Source: Flavonifractor plautii ATCC 29863 (GTDB lineage: Bacteria > Bacillota > Clostridia > Oscillospirales > Oscillospiraceae). Taken from it: a stretch of DNA of 34,451 nucleotides. The stretch spans positions 1 through 34,451 of the forward strand of contig NZ_JH417731.1 of the NCBI RefSeq assembly GCF_000239295.1. The letters run 5' to 3'. Shown here piece by piece: positions 1-10,066 of this stretch; within the stretch, counting starts at the first letter, position 1; every line of letters starts with the position of its first letter. The position numbers and the translations under genes are program-made. The notes below the pieces were generated by a model. It had not been told where the DNA came from. It ran no database searches and worked only from the letters and a program-made list of their open reading frames with translations.

Positions 1-354
1 CCGTCCCGTGGACGACGCCTTCGCCGCCAGCCCCGCCAGCAGCCCTACGTATTCCCCGTCCGGCAATTCCGACAGTTGCTTTAATGCCGCGGCAAAGGCA
101 CGCTCCCTCATTTCCTGCTCGGTACTGAGCCGTAAATTGCGCGCCGCTAAGATTGCAGCATGGGAGAGGCGTTCTTCCCGAAGGGCGGACTCCCTCTCGC
201 TGCGCTCCAACAGGGCGGTGCTCTGAATATACGCCTGTTCTTGATAAGCGGAGAGACATTCCTTCGCTCTGGCCCTGGCTTGGGCCAAAATCCGATCTGC
301 CTCAGTCTGTGCATCAGCGATAATCTGCGCTGTAATCGCTTGGATTCCGTTCAT
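1..354 (-). CDS. ntpE: V-type ATPase subunit E, C-terminus cut by window edge
   Basis: Subunit E is part of the peripheral stalk that holds the catalytic head of the V/A-type ATPase still against the rotor. The visible 118 residues read from ATG at 354 (start MNGIQAITAQIIADAQTEAD) and form an Ala/Glu/Arg-rich helix of coiled-coil character, as expected for the N-terminal half of this roughly 200-residue protein. A GGAGAAAGGTGGG ribosome site lies just upstream. The reading frame remains open at base 1, so the C-terminus is outside the window. It starts 31 bases after ntpK in the same direction, and the order F-I-K-E matches the Enterococcus hirae ntp operon. The family call rests on helix composition plus position; the catalytic subunits are not visible. 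Confidence 0.82.
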   Translation of the reverse strand, partial: MNGIQAITAQIIADAQTEADRILAQARARAKECLSAYQEQAYIQSTALLERSERESALREERLSHAAILAARNLRLSTEQEMRERAFAAALKQLSELPDGEYVGLLAGLAAKASSTGR

Positions 355-385
355 TTGCTCCCACCTTTCTCCCTCGTGCTGCTCC

Positions 386-2815
<2,430 letters not shown>

Positions 2816-2834
<19 letters not shown>

Positions 2835-3148
2835 GAGTCTCCCACAACCCTTCTGACAATAAGTGCGGCCGCGTCTGCAAGCCGTTCTTCCGCCTGCCTC
2901 CGCAGGTCGTCACAGGCGCGCCGCGCCTCCGTCATAATCGCGTCTGCACGAAGCTGCGCAGCTTGTTCCGCTTGTGTATCCTGTTCCCGCCTCTGCGCCT
3001 CCGCCTCACGGAGCGCCTGCTCCAGTGCGGCCTGCCCCTGCCGCTCCGCATCAGAGAGCAGTTTCTTTGCCTGCTCCACAGCCAGCGCTTGGTATTCTTT
3101 CGCCTTGTGTTCAGCCTCCTCGATTTGCTGAACCGCATTTTTCGTCAT
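2816..3148 (-). CDS. ntpF: V-type ATPase peripheral-stalk subunit (NtpF/G-H type)
   Basis: A short protein of 110 residues, almost wholly a charged alpha helix rich in Ala, Glu, Gln and Arg (MTKNAVQQIEEAEHKAKEYQ at its start). This is the expected form of the small stalk subunit that pairs with subunit E as a heterodimeric coiled coil. The upstream in-frame ATG at 3187 adds a poorly structured leader. The start at 3148 (or 3151) is preferred because GGTGAGG lies five bases before it. It is the first gene of the leftward ntp run and overlaps ntpI by 19 bases. Sequence alone is low complexity, so assignment depends heavily on operon position (F-I-K-E order). Confidence 0.8.
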
Positions 3149-3211
3149 CATTTCCTCACCGCCTTCCTGCATCTGCATTCCGCACACCCGGCAGTTCTCG
3201 AGATATCAGTT

Positions 3212-3255
3212 GCAGCCTGCCGGGCAGCTCCGAATGGGGCTGCCTGACAGGCTGC
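3212..3255. other. Imperfect 17-bp hairpin between CoA-transferase and ntp operon
   Basis: Left arm 3212-3228 and right arm 3239-3255 pair over 17 bases with two mismatches around a 10-base loop. It sits just after the CoA-transferase stop and about 65 bases before ntpF. Neither side has a clear T-run, so a Rho-independent terminator is doubtful; an RNA-processing or partial-termination role between the two operons is possible. I saw no convincing -10/-35 pair for ntpF between this hairpin and 3148. Confidence 0.5.
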
Positions 3256-3272
3256 AAACTTTGGCACGTATC

Positions 3273-4733
3273 CTACCCGGGCAGCATAGTTCCGGTATCC
3301 AGATATCTCGTGTGCCAGGAGAGCGCCTGCTGGAGATTATGGGGAGTATGGCCCCCATATTTTGCGGCGTCCTTTAAGTATTCGCGCAGAAGCGGACGAT
3401 ATTGAGGGTGCGCACAGCGTTCCACGATCAGTTCCGCCCTTTGCCGCGGCGATTTCCAGCGCAGATCCGCCAGTTCCTGCTCCGTGACAATTACCTGCAC
3501 ATCGTGTTCCGTGTGGTCGATGTGGGAACACATGGGGACGATACAACTGATCGCCCCCTCTTTCGCCACCGAGGCTGTGGCAAAGATGGTCAGTCCCGCA
3601 TTGCGTGCAAAGTCTCCGCTGCCGCCAATGCCGTTCATCATCTTATTTCCCATGATGTGAGTGGAGTTGACGTTGCCGTACAGATCACATTCAATGGGGG
3701 TATTCATGGAGATCAGCCCCAGGCGCCGGACCAGCTCCGGATTGTTGGCAATCTCCTGGGGGCGGATTACCAGCCGCTCCCGGAAGAAATCAATGTTTTC
3801 ATAAAACAGTTCCAGCTTTTTCTGGGAGAGAGAAACCGCCGTAGTGGAGGCCCCTGCCATCTTTCCCTCCCAGATCAGCTCCAGCGCAGAGTCCTGTACG
3901 ACTTCGGTATACATGCGCAGGCCGGTAAAGCCGCTGCTTCCCAGACCGGCCAGTACAGCATTGGCCACGCTGCCCACGCCCGACTGGATGGGGGACAACG
4001 AGGCCGGCTGCCGGCCGGCTGCCACCTCCTCCTTCAGGAAAGAGATGATGTGCGCCCCGATAGCCGCACTGACCTCGTCCGGCTCTTTAAACACAGGACA
4101 GCCGCCCGGATCATTGGTCACAACGATGGCGGCAATCTTGCGGAAGTCACACGGAATTGCAGCGGTTCCGATGCGCTGTGTGGCATCCGTAAGCGGGATC
4201 GGCTCGTGTCCTACTCGGTAGATGTCATGCATGCCGTACAGCTCCAAGGGAAGAGCCTCATTGACCTCCAGAATAATCTGATCCGCCTGGTACAAGAAGC
4301 AGTCGGAAGCGCCCACTGCCGCAGACGGGATCACGCCATCCTCCGTGACAGCGGCACACTCCACCAAGGCAAAGTCAATATGCAGACCGCCTCGGTTAAT
4401 AAACTCCGGCATATGGCTTAAATGCATATCGGAGTAGCCCACTTCGCCCGCATTGATGGCGTTGCGCATGGACTTGTTGCTCTGATAGGGATACCGCATG
4501 GACAGCAGACCCGCTCTGGTCAGCTCACCATCTAGGGCATCCCCTACTGAGGCTCCGGTCAGAATGGTCAAGTGGTCGGCCTTTTTCTGACGGGCCAGCT
4601 CGTGGGGCACCGCCTTGGGCTCGCCTACCAGGGTGAAGCCGGAGCAGCCAATCACACTTCCAGACTGGATCAGTGCCGCGGCCTCTTCCACGCTCTTGAT
4701 CTTATCGCGCAGGGATGCAGCAATACGTTCCAT
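3273..4733 (-). CDS. Class I acyl-CoA:carboxylate CoA-transferase (succinate/propionate/acetate type)
   Basis: A 486-residue member of the acetyl-CoA hydrolase/transferase family that includes Cat1, AarC and ScpC. These enzymes move CoA between acyl-CoA and a free acid through a glutamyl-CoA intermediate. The probable catalytic residue is E277 in MYTEVVQD. Family signatures NTPIECDLYGN, NGIGGSGDFARNA and CIVPMCSHIDHTEHD are present. Here it would most logically use propionyl-CoA and succinate, releasing propionate and regenerating succinyl-CoA for the mutase encoded upstream; the exact substrate pair cannot be read from the sequence. It is the last gene of the methylmalonyl-CoA run, 18 bases after the PQ-loop-like gene, and shares its direction. 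Confidence 0.92.
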   Translation of the reverse strand: MERIAASLRDKIKSVEEAAALIQSGSVIGCSGFTLVGEPKAVPHELARQKKADHLTILTGASVGDALDGELTRAGLLSMRYPYQSNKSMRNAINAGEVGYSDMHLSHMPEFINRGGLHIDFALVECAAVTEDGVIPSAAVGASDCFLYQADQIILEVNEALPLELYGMHDIYRVGHEPIPLTDATQRIGTAAIPCDFRKIAAIVVTNDPGGCPVFKEPDEVSAAIGAHIISFLKEEVAAGRQPASLSPIQSGVGSVANAVLAGLGSSGFTGLRMYTEVVQDSALELIWEGKMAGASTTAVSLSQKKLELFYENIDFFRERLVIRPQEIANNPELVRRLGLISMNTPIECDLYGNVNSTHIMGNKMMNGIGGSGDFARNAGLTIFATASVAKEGAISCIVPMCSHIDHTEHDVQVIVTEQELADLRWKSPRQRAELIVERCAHPQYRPLLREYLKDAAKYGGHTPHNLQQALSWHTRYLDTGTMLPG

Positions 4734-4751
4734 ATTTCACGCCTCCATACA

Positions 4752-5033
4752 TTACGCCTTTCGGCTGGCCAGCGCGTCCAGGCGGCGATTGCGGAAATAG
4801 AGGCAGATGTCGATGGAAACCATGACGATGTTGAGGATGTAGAAATAGAATACATAGGTCAGGTTCTGGGTGACAATCTTGCCAATGATGGCGCTGACGT
4901 AGCCTGTCCAGATGAACACCTCAAAGAACAGGCTTTTCCCCTTGGCGGTGCGGGACTTTGCGGACTTATAGACAGACAGCGGCCAGGACAGGCCGAAGCA
5001 AATGACCATGATGAGCTCAAAAATCTCTCCCAT
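4752..5033 (-). CDS. Small PQ-loop/SWEET-like membrane protein
   Basis: A 93-residue protein with three predicted membrane helices (ELIMVICFGLSWPLSVYKS, FEVFIWTGYVSAIIGKI, VFYFYILNIVMVSIDICLYF). The WPLSVYKS segment followed by a basic stretch (RTAKGKS) resembles a PQ-loop motif, and three-helix units of this size occur in SemiSWEET-type transporters. I cannot assign a substrate. ATG at 5033 is chosen over in-frame TTG (5045) and GTG (5042) because GGTGA lies eight bases upstream. It is inserted between the biotin carrier gene (98-base gap) and the CoA-transferase (18-base gap), so it is likely co-transcribed with the propionate genes. It may move an organic acid or support the decarboxylase, but that is conjecture. 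Confidence 0.78.
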   Translation of the reverse strand: MGEIFELIMVICFGLSWPLSVYKSAKSRTAKGKSLFFEVFIWTGYVSAIIGKIVTQNLTYVFYFYILNIVMVSIDICLYFRNRRLDALASRKA

Positions 5034-5131
5034 TTGAATCACCAACGCCGGAAGCCGCCCAAAGGCGCTCCTGGCATCCTTTCTGATAGATTTGAGAGGG
5101 GGTTCTCTTCCTCAGGGGCGGCGCCGGACGG

Positions 5132-5341
5132 TCACTCGATGGACAGCAGCACGGCGCCGGACTTGACCTTGTCGCCGACGGAGACCAGTACGTCCTTGAC
5201 AACTCCATCCTTTGGGCAGGGGATGGGCTGCTCCATTTTCATGGCCTCCATAGTGCCCAGGTTATCGCGGGCCTTTACGGTGTCGCCGGGCTTGACGTTG
5301 ATGGCGACAATGGTGCCGGGGATGCGTGCTTTGATTTCCAT
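5132..5341 (-). CDS. mmdC: Biotin carrier subunit of methylmalonyl-CoA decarboxylase (minimal)
   Basis: A 69-residue biotinyl domain with the attachment motif EAMKM, biotin expected on K35. The protein would carry CO2 from the MmdA carboxyltransferase to MmdB, where decarboxylation drives Na+ export. Known MmdC proteins such as that of Veillonella are about 120-130 residues, with a Pro/Ala-rich linker before the domain. Here the protein begins directly with the domain (MEIKARIPGTIVAINVKPGD), so the linker is missing. The start is supported by GGGAGGAACTT upstream. It follows mmdB by 41 bases in the same direction. The biotinyl-domain call is certain; its membership of this complex is inferred from its neighbours. 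Confidence 0.93.
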   Translation of the reverse strand: MEIKARIPGTIVAINVKPGDTVKARDNLGTMEAMKMEQPIPCPKDGVVKDVLVSVGDKVKSGAVLLSIE

Positions 5342-5382
5342 AATAAGTTCCTCCCTTAATCAAATATCACTGTGCATCGTTT

Positions 5383-6597
5383 TTACACCATGCCTATGGT
5401 GGTGACGAAGATACCGGCGGCAATGGCGGAGGTGATGACGCCGGAGATATTGGCACCCATGGCCACCGGCAGGATAACGGCGAAGGGATTTTCATCCTGG
5501 GCGGCGTGCTGGGCCAGCTTGGCGGTGGTGGGCACGCAGGAAACGCCCGCGATGCCGATGGTGGGGTTAAAGTCCTCGCGCTTGGCTTTGTGCACCAAAT
5601 ACATGAGCCAGCCGCCCAGCAGGCCGCCCACCGCGGAGATAGCCAGGGCAAGAATCCCGATGACCAGAATAATGATCACAGTGGGATTGAGAATGGTGGA
5701 GGCCTCGCACAGCACCCCCAGGATCAGGCCCAGGAAGAAGGTGCCGAAATAGGAGAGGCCCTCCTCGAGCAGCTCCGTGTACTTGTTGATTTTGGCCTCC
5801 TTTACGGCCATGCCGATGAAGAAGGACAGCAGCAGGGGAGCGGCTACGGGCAGCAGCAGGCAGAGGACGGTACAGGTAATGATGATAAACAGGAATTTGG
5901 ACTTTTGAGAGACCTCGGGAACCTCAACATACATGTCAATGCCGCGGTACTTTTTGGGCACCATCAGCTTGATGATGTAGGGATATCCGCCGTAAGTCAG
6001 GCTTAAGTACAGATATGCAATGATGGAGATGGGCACAAACAGCTCAGGAGCCATCATCAAAGAGGAAAAGAGTACCATGGGGCCATCCGCACCGCCGATC
6101 GTAGCCATAGCGGCAGACTGCTCCGGCGTCAGCCCAAAGGCCAGTACGCCCGCCGCCAGCGCGGCAAAGGTTCCCATTTCAGCGAAAATGGCGATAATCA
6201 TGGAGCTCCAGGGCTTTGCCAGCAAAAAGCTGATCTCACTCCGTGCTCCGATGCCCATGAAGACCAGACAGGCAATCAGACCGTTGGAAAAGGTCAGATT
6301 ATAGATTGGCTGGAGAAAATTGACCTGCATGGCATCCACAATGGCCGAAGCATCGGAGACAAGCGGGTCCAGCAGCAGATTGCCGACGGTTCCGGAAGTA
6401 AGGAACATCATGCCGCAGTTCACCGCCATCATGCCGATTCCCATCGGAACCATGATCAGCGGCTCCAGCGTCCGCTTGAACCCCAGGCAGGCCAAAACAA
6501 AGCCGAATACAATGAGGACAATACGGGCCACCGCGATTACGGGTTCCACCGCAAAGAAGGTTCCGATGCCGGGAAACAGCTGCATAAAGAACTCCAT
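5383..6597 (-). CDS. mmdB: Methylmalonyl-CoA decarboxylase beta subunit (Na+ pump)
   Basis: This 404-residue integral membrane protein belongs to the OadB/MmdB/GcdB family, which decarboxylates carboxybiotin and pumps Na+ outward. Conserved features are IGGADGP with D171 (counterpart of D203 of the Klebsiella oxaloacetate decarboxylase), NPTIGIAGVSCVPTTAK with N344 and S353, and GANISGVITSAIAAG near the end. About nine hydrophobic segments are visible. The Klebsiella R389 position appears to be lysine (K360) here. Only one base separates it from the mmdD stop. The related oxaloacetate and glutaconyl-CoA pumps share this subunit type; the methylmalonyl assignment comes from the mutase, epimerase and MmdA genes next to it. 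Confidence 0.95.
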   Translation of the reverse strand: MEFFMQLFPGIGTFFAVEPVIAVARIVLIVFGFVLACLGFKRTLEPLIMVPMGIGMMAVNCGMMFLTSGTVGNLLLDPLVSDASAIVDAMQVNFLQPIYNLTFSNGLIACLVFMGIGARSEISFLLAKPWSSMIIAIFAEMGTFAALAAGVLAFGLTPEQSAAMATIGGADGPMVLFSSLMMAPELFVPISIIAYLYLSLTYGGYPYIIKLMVPKKYRGIDMYVEVPEVSQKSKFLFIIITCTVLCLLLPVAAPLLLSFFIGMAVKEAKINKYTELLEEGLSYFGTFFLGLILGVLCEASTILNPTVIIILVIGILALAISAVGGLLGGWLMYLVHKAKREDFNPTIGIAGVSCVPTTAKLAQHAAQDENPFAVILPVAMGANISGVITSAIAAGIFVTTIGMV

Positions 6598-6598
6598 G

Positions 6599-6736
6599 TT
6601 ACGGCTCCCCCTCTCCGTCGTCCGTCTGGCCCGGGCGGCTGGTCAGCTTGCTGATACCCACGATGATGGCCACCACCAGCAGGGAAATCACCGCCGTCAG
6701 ACCGTAGGTCATGGCTGTGTATGGAATAATACCCAT
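6599..6736 (-). CDS. mmdD: Small membrane subunit of methylmalonyl-CoA decarboxylase (OadG/MmdD-E-like)
   Basis: A 45-residue reading frame starts at ATG 6736 (MGIIPYTAMTYGLTAVISLL) and ends with a short charged tail ending DDGEGEP. It has one N-terminal membrane helix followed by a basic SKLTSRP segment, the plan of OadG-type subunits that assemble the soluble carboxyltransferase on the membrane pump. Veillonella has a longer delta (about 114 residues) and a short epsilon of about 55, so this protein resembles epsilon in size. GTAAGGAG overlaps the mmdA stop and serves as the ribosome site. It sits exactly between mmdA (16-base gap) and mmdB (1-base gap). It is too short for automatic gene lists but position and topology make it very likely real. 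Confidence 0.85.
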   Translation of the reverse strand: MGIIPYTAMTYGLTAVISLLVVAIIVGISKLTSRPGQTDDGEGEP

Positions 6737-6752
6737 ATCTCGTTTCAACTCC

Positions 6753-8303
6753 TTACAGCGGCATATTCCCCCGGGGATGGGGCTGCCGCTCCTTATTGAT
6801 CAGCAGCTCCAGCGCCTCCAGCAGCCGCGCCCTGGTCTCCGAGGGGCGGATGACCAGATCCACGAAGCCGCGGGAGGCCGCCATATATGGCGTGGCAAAC
6901 TGCTCGGAATAGAGCTGAATTTTTTCCCGGCGGGCCGCTTTCGGATCCTCCGCCGCCTGGATCTCTTTACGGAAGACCACGTTGGCCGCGCCGGCCGCGC
7001 CCATGACCGCAATCTCCGCGGTGGGCCAGGCGTATACAAAATCCGCGCCCAAATCCTTGGAGCACATGGCCAGATAGGAGCCGCCATAGGCCTTGCGCAG
7101 CACCACGGTCAGCTTGGGCACCTCCGCCACCGAGTAGACATAGAGCAGCTTGGCTCCGTGGCGGATGATGCCGGCGTGCTCTTGGTCGGCGCCGGGCAGG
7201 AAGCCCGGTACATCCACCAGGTTGATCAGCGGAATTCCGAAGGCATCGCAGAGCTGGATGAAGCGGGCGGCCTTGTCCGAAGCGTTGATGTCCAGGCTTC
7301 CGCCCATAGAGAAGGGCTGACTGGCAATTACGCCCACGCTGTGCCCGCCCAGGCGGCCGAAGCAGGTGATAATGTTGTCGGCATAATAGGGCTGCAACTC
7401 CATTACGCTGTCTTCATCTAAAAGGATGCGGACAACATCGTGCATGTCATAGGGCAGGGAGGAGTCGTCGGGAATCACCGTGTCCAGCAGAGGCTGTAAT
7501 TCCTCATGCTCGGTAAAATCCATTAGGGGGGGCCGAGCCCCTGCCTTGGAGGGGAGATAGCTGAGCAGGCATCGGACCGCTCCCAGGGCCTCCTCTTCGC
7601 TGCGCGCGGAAAGGTGTGCCACTCCAGACATAGTGGTATGGGTATCCGCTCCGCCCAGATCCTCCGCAGAGATCTCCTCGCCCGTGGTGGCCGCTACCAC
7701 CGCGGGACCGGTGATAAACATCTGACTCTCCTTTTCCACCATGACAATCAGGTCCGTCAGGGCGGGGGAGTAGACCGCGCCGCCCACGCAGGGACCCATG
7801 ATGACGGAGATCTGCGGGATACGTCCGGAAGAGCAGGCGTTGCGGTAGAAAATCTGCCCATAGCCGGACAGGGCGTCCACCGCCTCCTGAATGCGGGCGC
7901 CGCCGGAGTCGCACAGGCCCACCACGGGGCAGCCCGCCTCCAGAGCCATGTCCATGATTTTGCAGATCTTGGCCGCGTGCATCTCGCCCAGAGACCCGCC
8001 CTGGGCGGTAAAGTCCTGAGCGTATACAAAAACCGTGCGCCCGTCGATCTTGCCGTAACCGGTAACCACGCCGTCGGCCGGGATGTCCTTATCCCCCATA
8101 CCGAAGGAGGTACAGCGGTGGCGCACAAAGCGGTCCACCTCTGTAAAAGTGCCGGTATCCATCAGCAATTCAATCCGTTCACGGGCCGTCCGCTTCCCCA
8201 GCGCGTGCTGCTTCTCCACCGCTTTAGGGCCGCCGCACCGCAGCACACGGGCCGAATGCGCGTCAAGCTGAGCCAGCTTTTCCGCCGTAGTCATTGTCCT
8301 CAC
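6753..8303 (-). CDS. mmdA: Methylmalonyl-CoA decarboxylase alpha subunit (carboxyltransferase)
   Basis: A 516-residue acyl-CoA carboxyltransferase of the crotonase-fold type. It transfers the free carboxyl group of (S)-methylmalonyl-CoA to biotin on MmdC, leaving propionyl-CoA. Visible family signatures are GGSLGEMHAAKICKIMD, CDSGGARIQE, GPCVGGAVYSPA and, in the C-terminal half, GGSLDINASDKAARFIQLCD and DVPGFLPG. The length is the family norm. Propionyl-CoA carboxylase beta subunits are very similar, but no biotin carboxylase gene is nearby while the membrane pump genes are, so the decarboxylase direction is favoured. Its ATG overlaps the epimerase stop by four bases (ATGA). Confidence 0.95.
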   Translation of the reverse strand: MRTMTTAEKLAQLDAHSARVLRCGGPKAVEKQHALGKRTARERIELLMDTGTFTEVDRFVRHRCTSFGMGDKDIPADGVVTGYGKIDGRTVFVYAQDFTAQGGSLGEMHAAKICKIMDMALEAGCPVVGLCDSGGARIQEAVDALSGYGQIFYRNACSSGRIPQISVIMGPCVGGAVYSPALTDLIVMVEKESQMFITGPAVVAATTGEEISAEDLGGADTHTTMSGVAHLSARSEEEALGAVRCLLSYLPSKAGARPPLMDFTEHEELQPLLDTVIPDDSSLPYDMHDVVRILLDEDSVMELQPYYADNIITCFGRLGGHSVGVIASQPFSMGGSLDINASDKAARFIQLCDAFGIPLINLVDVPGFLPGADQEHAGIIRHGAKLLYVYSVAEVPKLTVVLRKAYGGSYLAMCSKDLGADFVYAWPTAEIAVMGAAGAANVVFRKEIQAAEDPKAARREKIQLYSEQFATPYMAASRGFVDLVIRPSETRARLLEALELLINKERQPHPRGNMPL

Positions 8304-8704
8304 TTCCTTTCACACAATTCCAGCAGGACACCGTGGGTAGCCTTGGGGTGGAGGAAGGCGATCCGGGCCCCGCCGGCGCCGTACCGCGGCGTCTGGTCAA
8401 TGAGCCGGACGCCCTTTTCCTTCAGCTCCGCCAGGGCGGCGTCAATGTCGTCCACCCGGATGGCGATGTGCTGAATGCCCTCGCCGTTCTTCTCAATGAA
8501 GCGGGCGATGGGGCCCTCCGGGGAGGTACTCTCCAGCAGCTCCAGCTCACTGTCGCCGCAGGGCAGGAACGCAACAGTCACCTGCTGCTCCTGGACAACT
8601 TCCGTGCCCTTGCTGTGCAGGCCCAGCGTCTCCTCATACCACTTCACCGAAGCCGCCAGATCCTTGACCGCGATACCGACATGATCAACTCTTGTGCAAT
8701 TCAT
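8300..8704 (-). CDS. mce: Methylmalonyl-CoA epimerase
   Basis: A 134-residue vicinal-oxygen-chelate protein that interconverts (R)- and (S)-methylmalonyl-CoA, linking the mutase product to the decarboxylase substrate. It has the usual two beta-alpha-beta repeats, with metal-ligand candidates in [11 protein letters not shown] (His), IQHIAIRVDDI (His) and VLLELCE (Glu). ATG at 8704 is preferred to the upstream in-frame ATG at 8722 because GGAGGAGGT lies seven bases before it and the protein then begins close to the first strand. The gene overlaps meaB by 20 bases and mmdA by four, so translation is probably coupled throughout. Confidence 0.95.
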   Translation of the reverse strand: MNCTRVDHVGIAVKDLAASVKWYEETLGLHSKGTEVVQEQQVTVAFLPCGDSELELLESTSPEGPIARFIEKNGEGIQHIAIRVDDIDAALAELKEKGVRLIDQTPRYGAGGARIAFLHPKATHGVLLELCERK

Positions 8705-9677
8705 AACCGGGACCTCCTCCACTGATTTGTGTTACAAATTTTTCCGCCCAACGATAGGGACTCTCTGTCCTGGACTGGAACCGCTCCAGGCTCTGAGCGA
8801 ACATGGGGCTGTCCAGCAGGGGACGCAGCAGGCGCTGCTCGATGCCCTCCCGCACCAGGGTCAGAAGCTCGCTGCGCAGGCGCAAGGCGCGGCGGCGGGC
8901 CAGCTCTCCGTTCCCGTCCAGGAGGAGGTACTGGCGCTCCAGCTCCTCGCAGAGCTCCGTCACACCCGTGCCCTGAGAGGCCGAGACCAGGAGCACTGGC
9001 AGCGGGCGCTTCTCCTCCTCTCCCAGCTCCAGCATGGCCCGCAGCTCATTGGCCGTTCGATCCGCGCCGGGCCGATCCGCCTTGTTGACCGCGAACAGGT
9101 CGCCGATCTCCAGAATACCGGCCTTGATGGCCTGCACATCGTCCCCCAATCCGGGGACATTCAGCACCAGCACCAGGTCGGCGATCTCCATGACCGCCAC
9201 CTCGGACTGCCCTACGCCTACGGTTTCCAGCAAAATCAGGTCATAGCCGCAGGCGTCCAGTGCGTGGACCGCTCCCGCCGTGGCGGGCGACAGGCCGCCC
9301 AGCTGTCCCCGTGTGCCCATGGAGCGGATGAACACCCCGGTATCCAGGGTCAAATCCCCCATCCGCACCCGGTCGCCCAGGATGGCGCCGCCGGTAAAGG
9401 GACTCGTGGGATCCACCGCGATGATGCCAACGCGCAGGCCCTTGGCCCGCCAGCACTTGGTCAAGGCGTTGGTCAGCGTGCTCTTGCCCGCCCCTGGGGG
9501 ACCGGTGATGCCAAAGATGCGGGCCCGCCCGGTGTGGGGCCAGAGTTGGGTGAGGACGGAGCGCGCCATTTCCCCACCCTGTTCGATGTGGCTGATCAGG
9601 CGGGCCACCGCGCGTTTATCACCCGTCCGGCCCCGCTCCAGCAGTGCTGCGAAGTCATCCGTCATCCCTGGCACCAC
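8685..9677 (-). CDS. meaB: MeaB/ArgK family GTPase chaperone of methylmalonyl-CoA mutase
   Basis: A 330-residue G3E-type GTPase that gates cobalamin loading of the mutase and protects it from inactivation. The P-loop GPPGAGKST is at residues 59-67. Further signatures are [29 protein letters not shown] and [10 protein letters not shown]. The start could be GTG at 9677, which has AGGA five bases before it, or ATG at 9665, giving [10 protein letters not shown]. Either start overlaps the preceding mutase subunit gene by 11-23 bases. Location between mutase and epimerase genes is typical for MeaB. The older name ArgK (arginine transport kinase) is a misnomer for this family. Confidence 0.95.
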   Translation of the reverse strand: MVPGMTDDFAALLERGRTGDKRAVARLISHIEQGGEMARSVLTQLWPHTGRARIFGITGPPGAGKSTLTNALTKCWRAKGLRVGIIAVDPTSPFTGGAILGDRVRMGDLTLDTGVFIRSMGTRGQLGGLSPATAGAVHALDACGYDLILLETVGVGQSEVAVMEIADLVLVLNVPGLGDDVQAIKAGILEIGDLFAVNKADRPGADRTANELRAMLELGEEEKRPLPVLLVSASQGTGVTELCEELERQYLLLDGNGELARRRALRLRSELLTLVREGIEQRLLRPLLDSPMFAQSLERFQSRTESPYRWAEKFVTQISGGGPGYELHKS

Positions 9678-10065
9678 AGTGATCCTGCAGGAACTTCACC
9701 GTCTCCGCAGTGGGTGTGCCAGGCGTAAAGACCTCGGACACACCGGCCTTTTTCAGCTCTGGAATATCATCTTCCGGGATGACGCCGCCGCCGAACACCA
9801 AAATACCGTCAGCCTCCTGCTCTTTCAGCAGCTCGATCACCCGTGGGAACAGATAGTTGTGGGCCCCGGAGAGCAGGGAGAGTCCTACCGCGTCCACATC
9901 CTCGGACACAGCCGCCTCCACAATCTGCTCCGGGGTCTGGCGCAGGCCGGTGTAAATCACCTCAAAGCCGGCGTCACGCAGCGCCCGGGCCACTACCTTG
10001 GCTCCGCGGTCATGGCCGTCCAGGCCGGGCTTGGCAATCAGAACCCGGATCTTCTTTTCACTCAT
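9655..10065 (-). CDS. mcmA2: Methylmalonyl-CoA mutase, cobalamin-binding subunit
   Basis: A 136-residue free-standing B12-binding domain. H18 in GLDGHDRG is the lower axial cobalt ligand, followed by the other Rossmann-fold signatures SLLSGAHN and [11 protein letters not shown]. In many bacteria this domain is the C-terminus of the large mutase subunit; the split form as a second gene is well known in Clostridia and Archaea. It begins one base after the stop of the catalytic subunit gene and overlaps meaB. The pair together makes the heteromeric mutase converting succinyl-CoA to (R)-methylmalonyl-CoA. Confidence 0.95.
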   Translation of the reverse strand: MSEKKIRVLIAKPGLDGHDRGAKVVARALRDAGFEVIYTGLRQTPEQIVEAAVSEDVDAVGLSLLSGAHNYLFPRVIELLKEQEADGILVFGGGVIPEDDIPELKKAGVSEVFTPGTPTAETVKFLQDHCGARDDG

Positions 10066-10066
10066 C

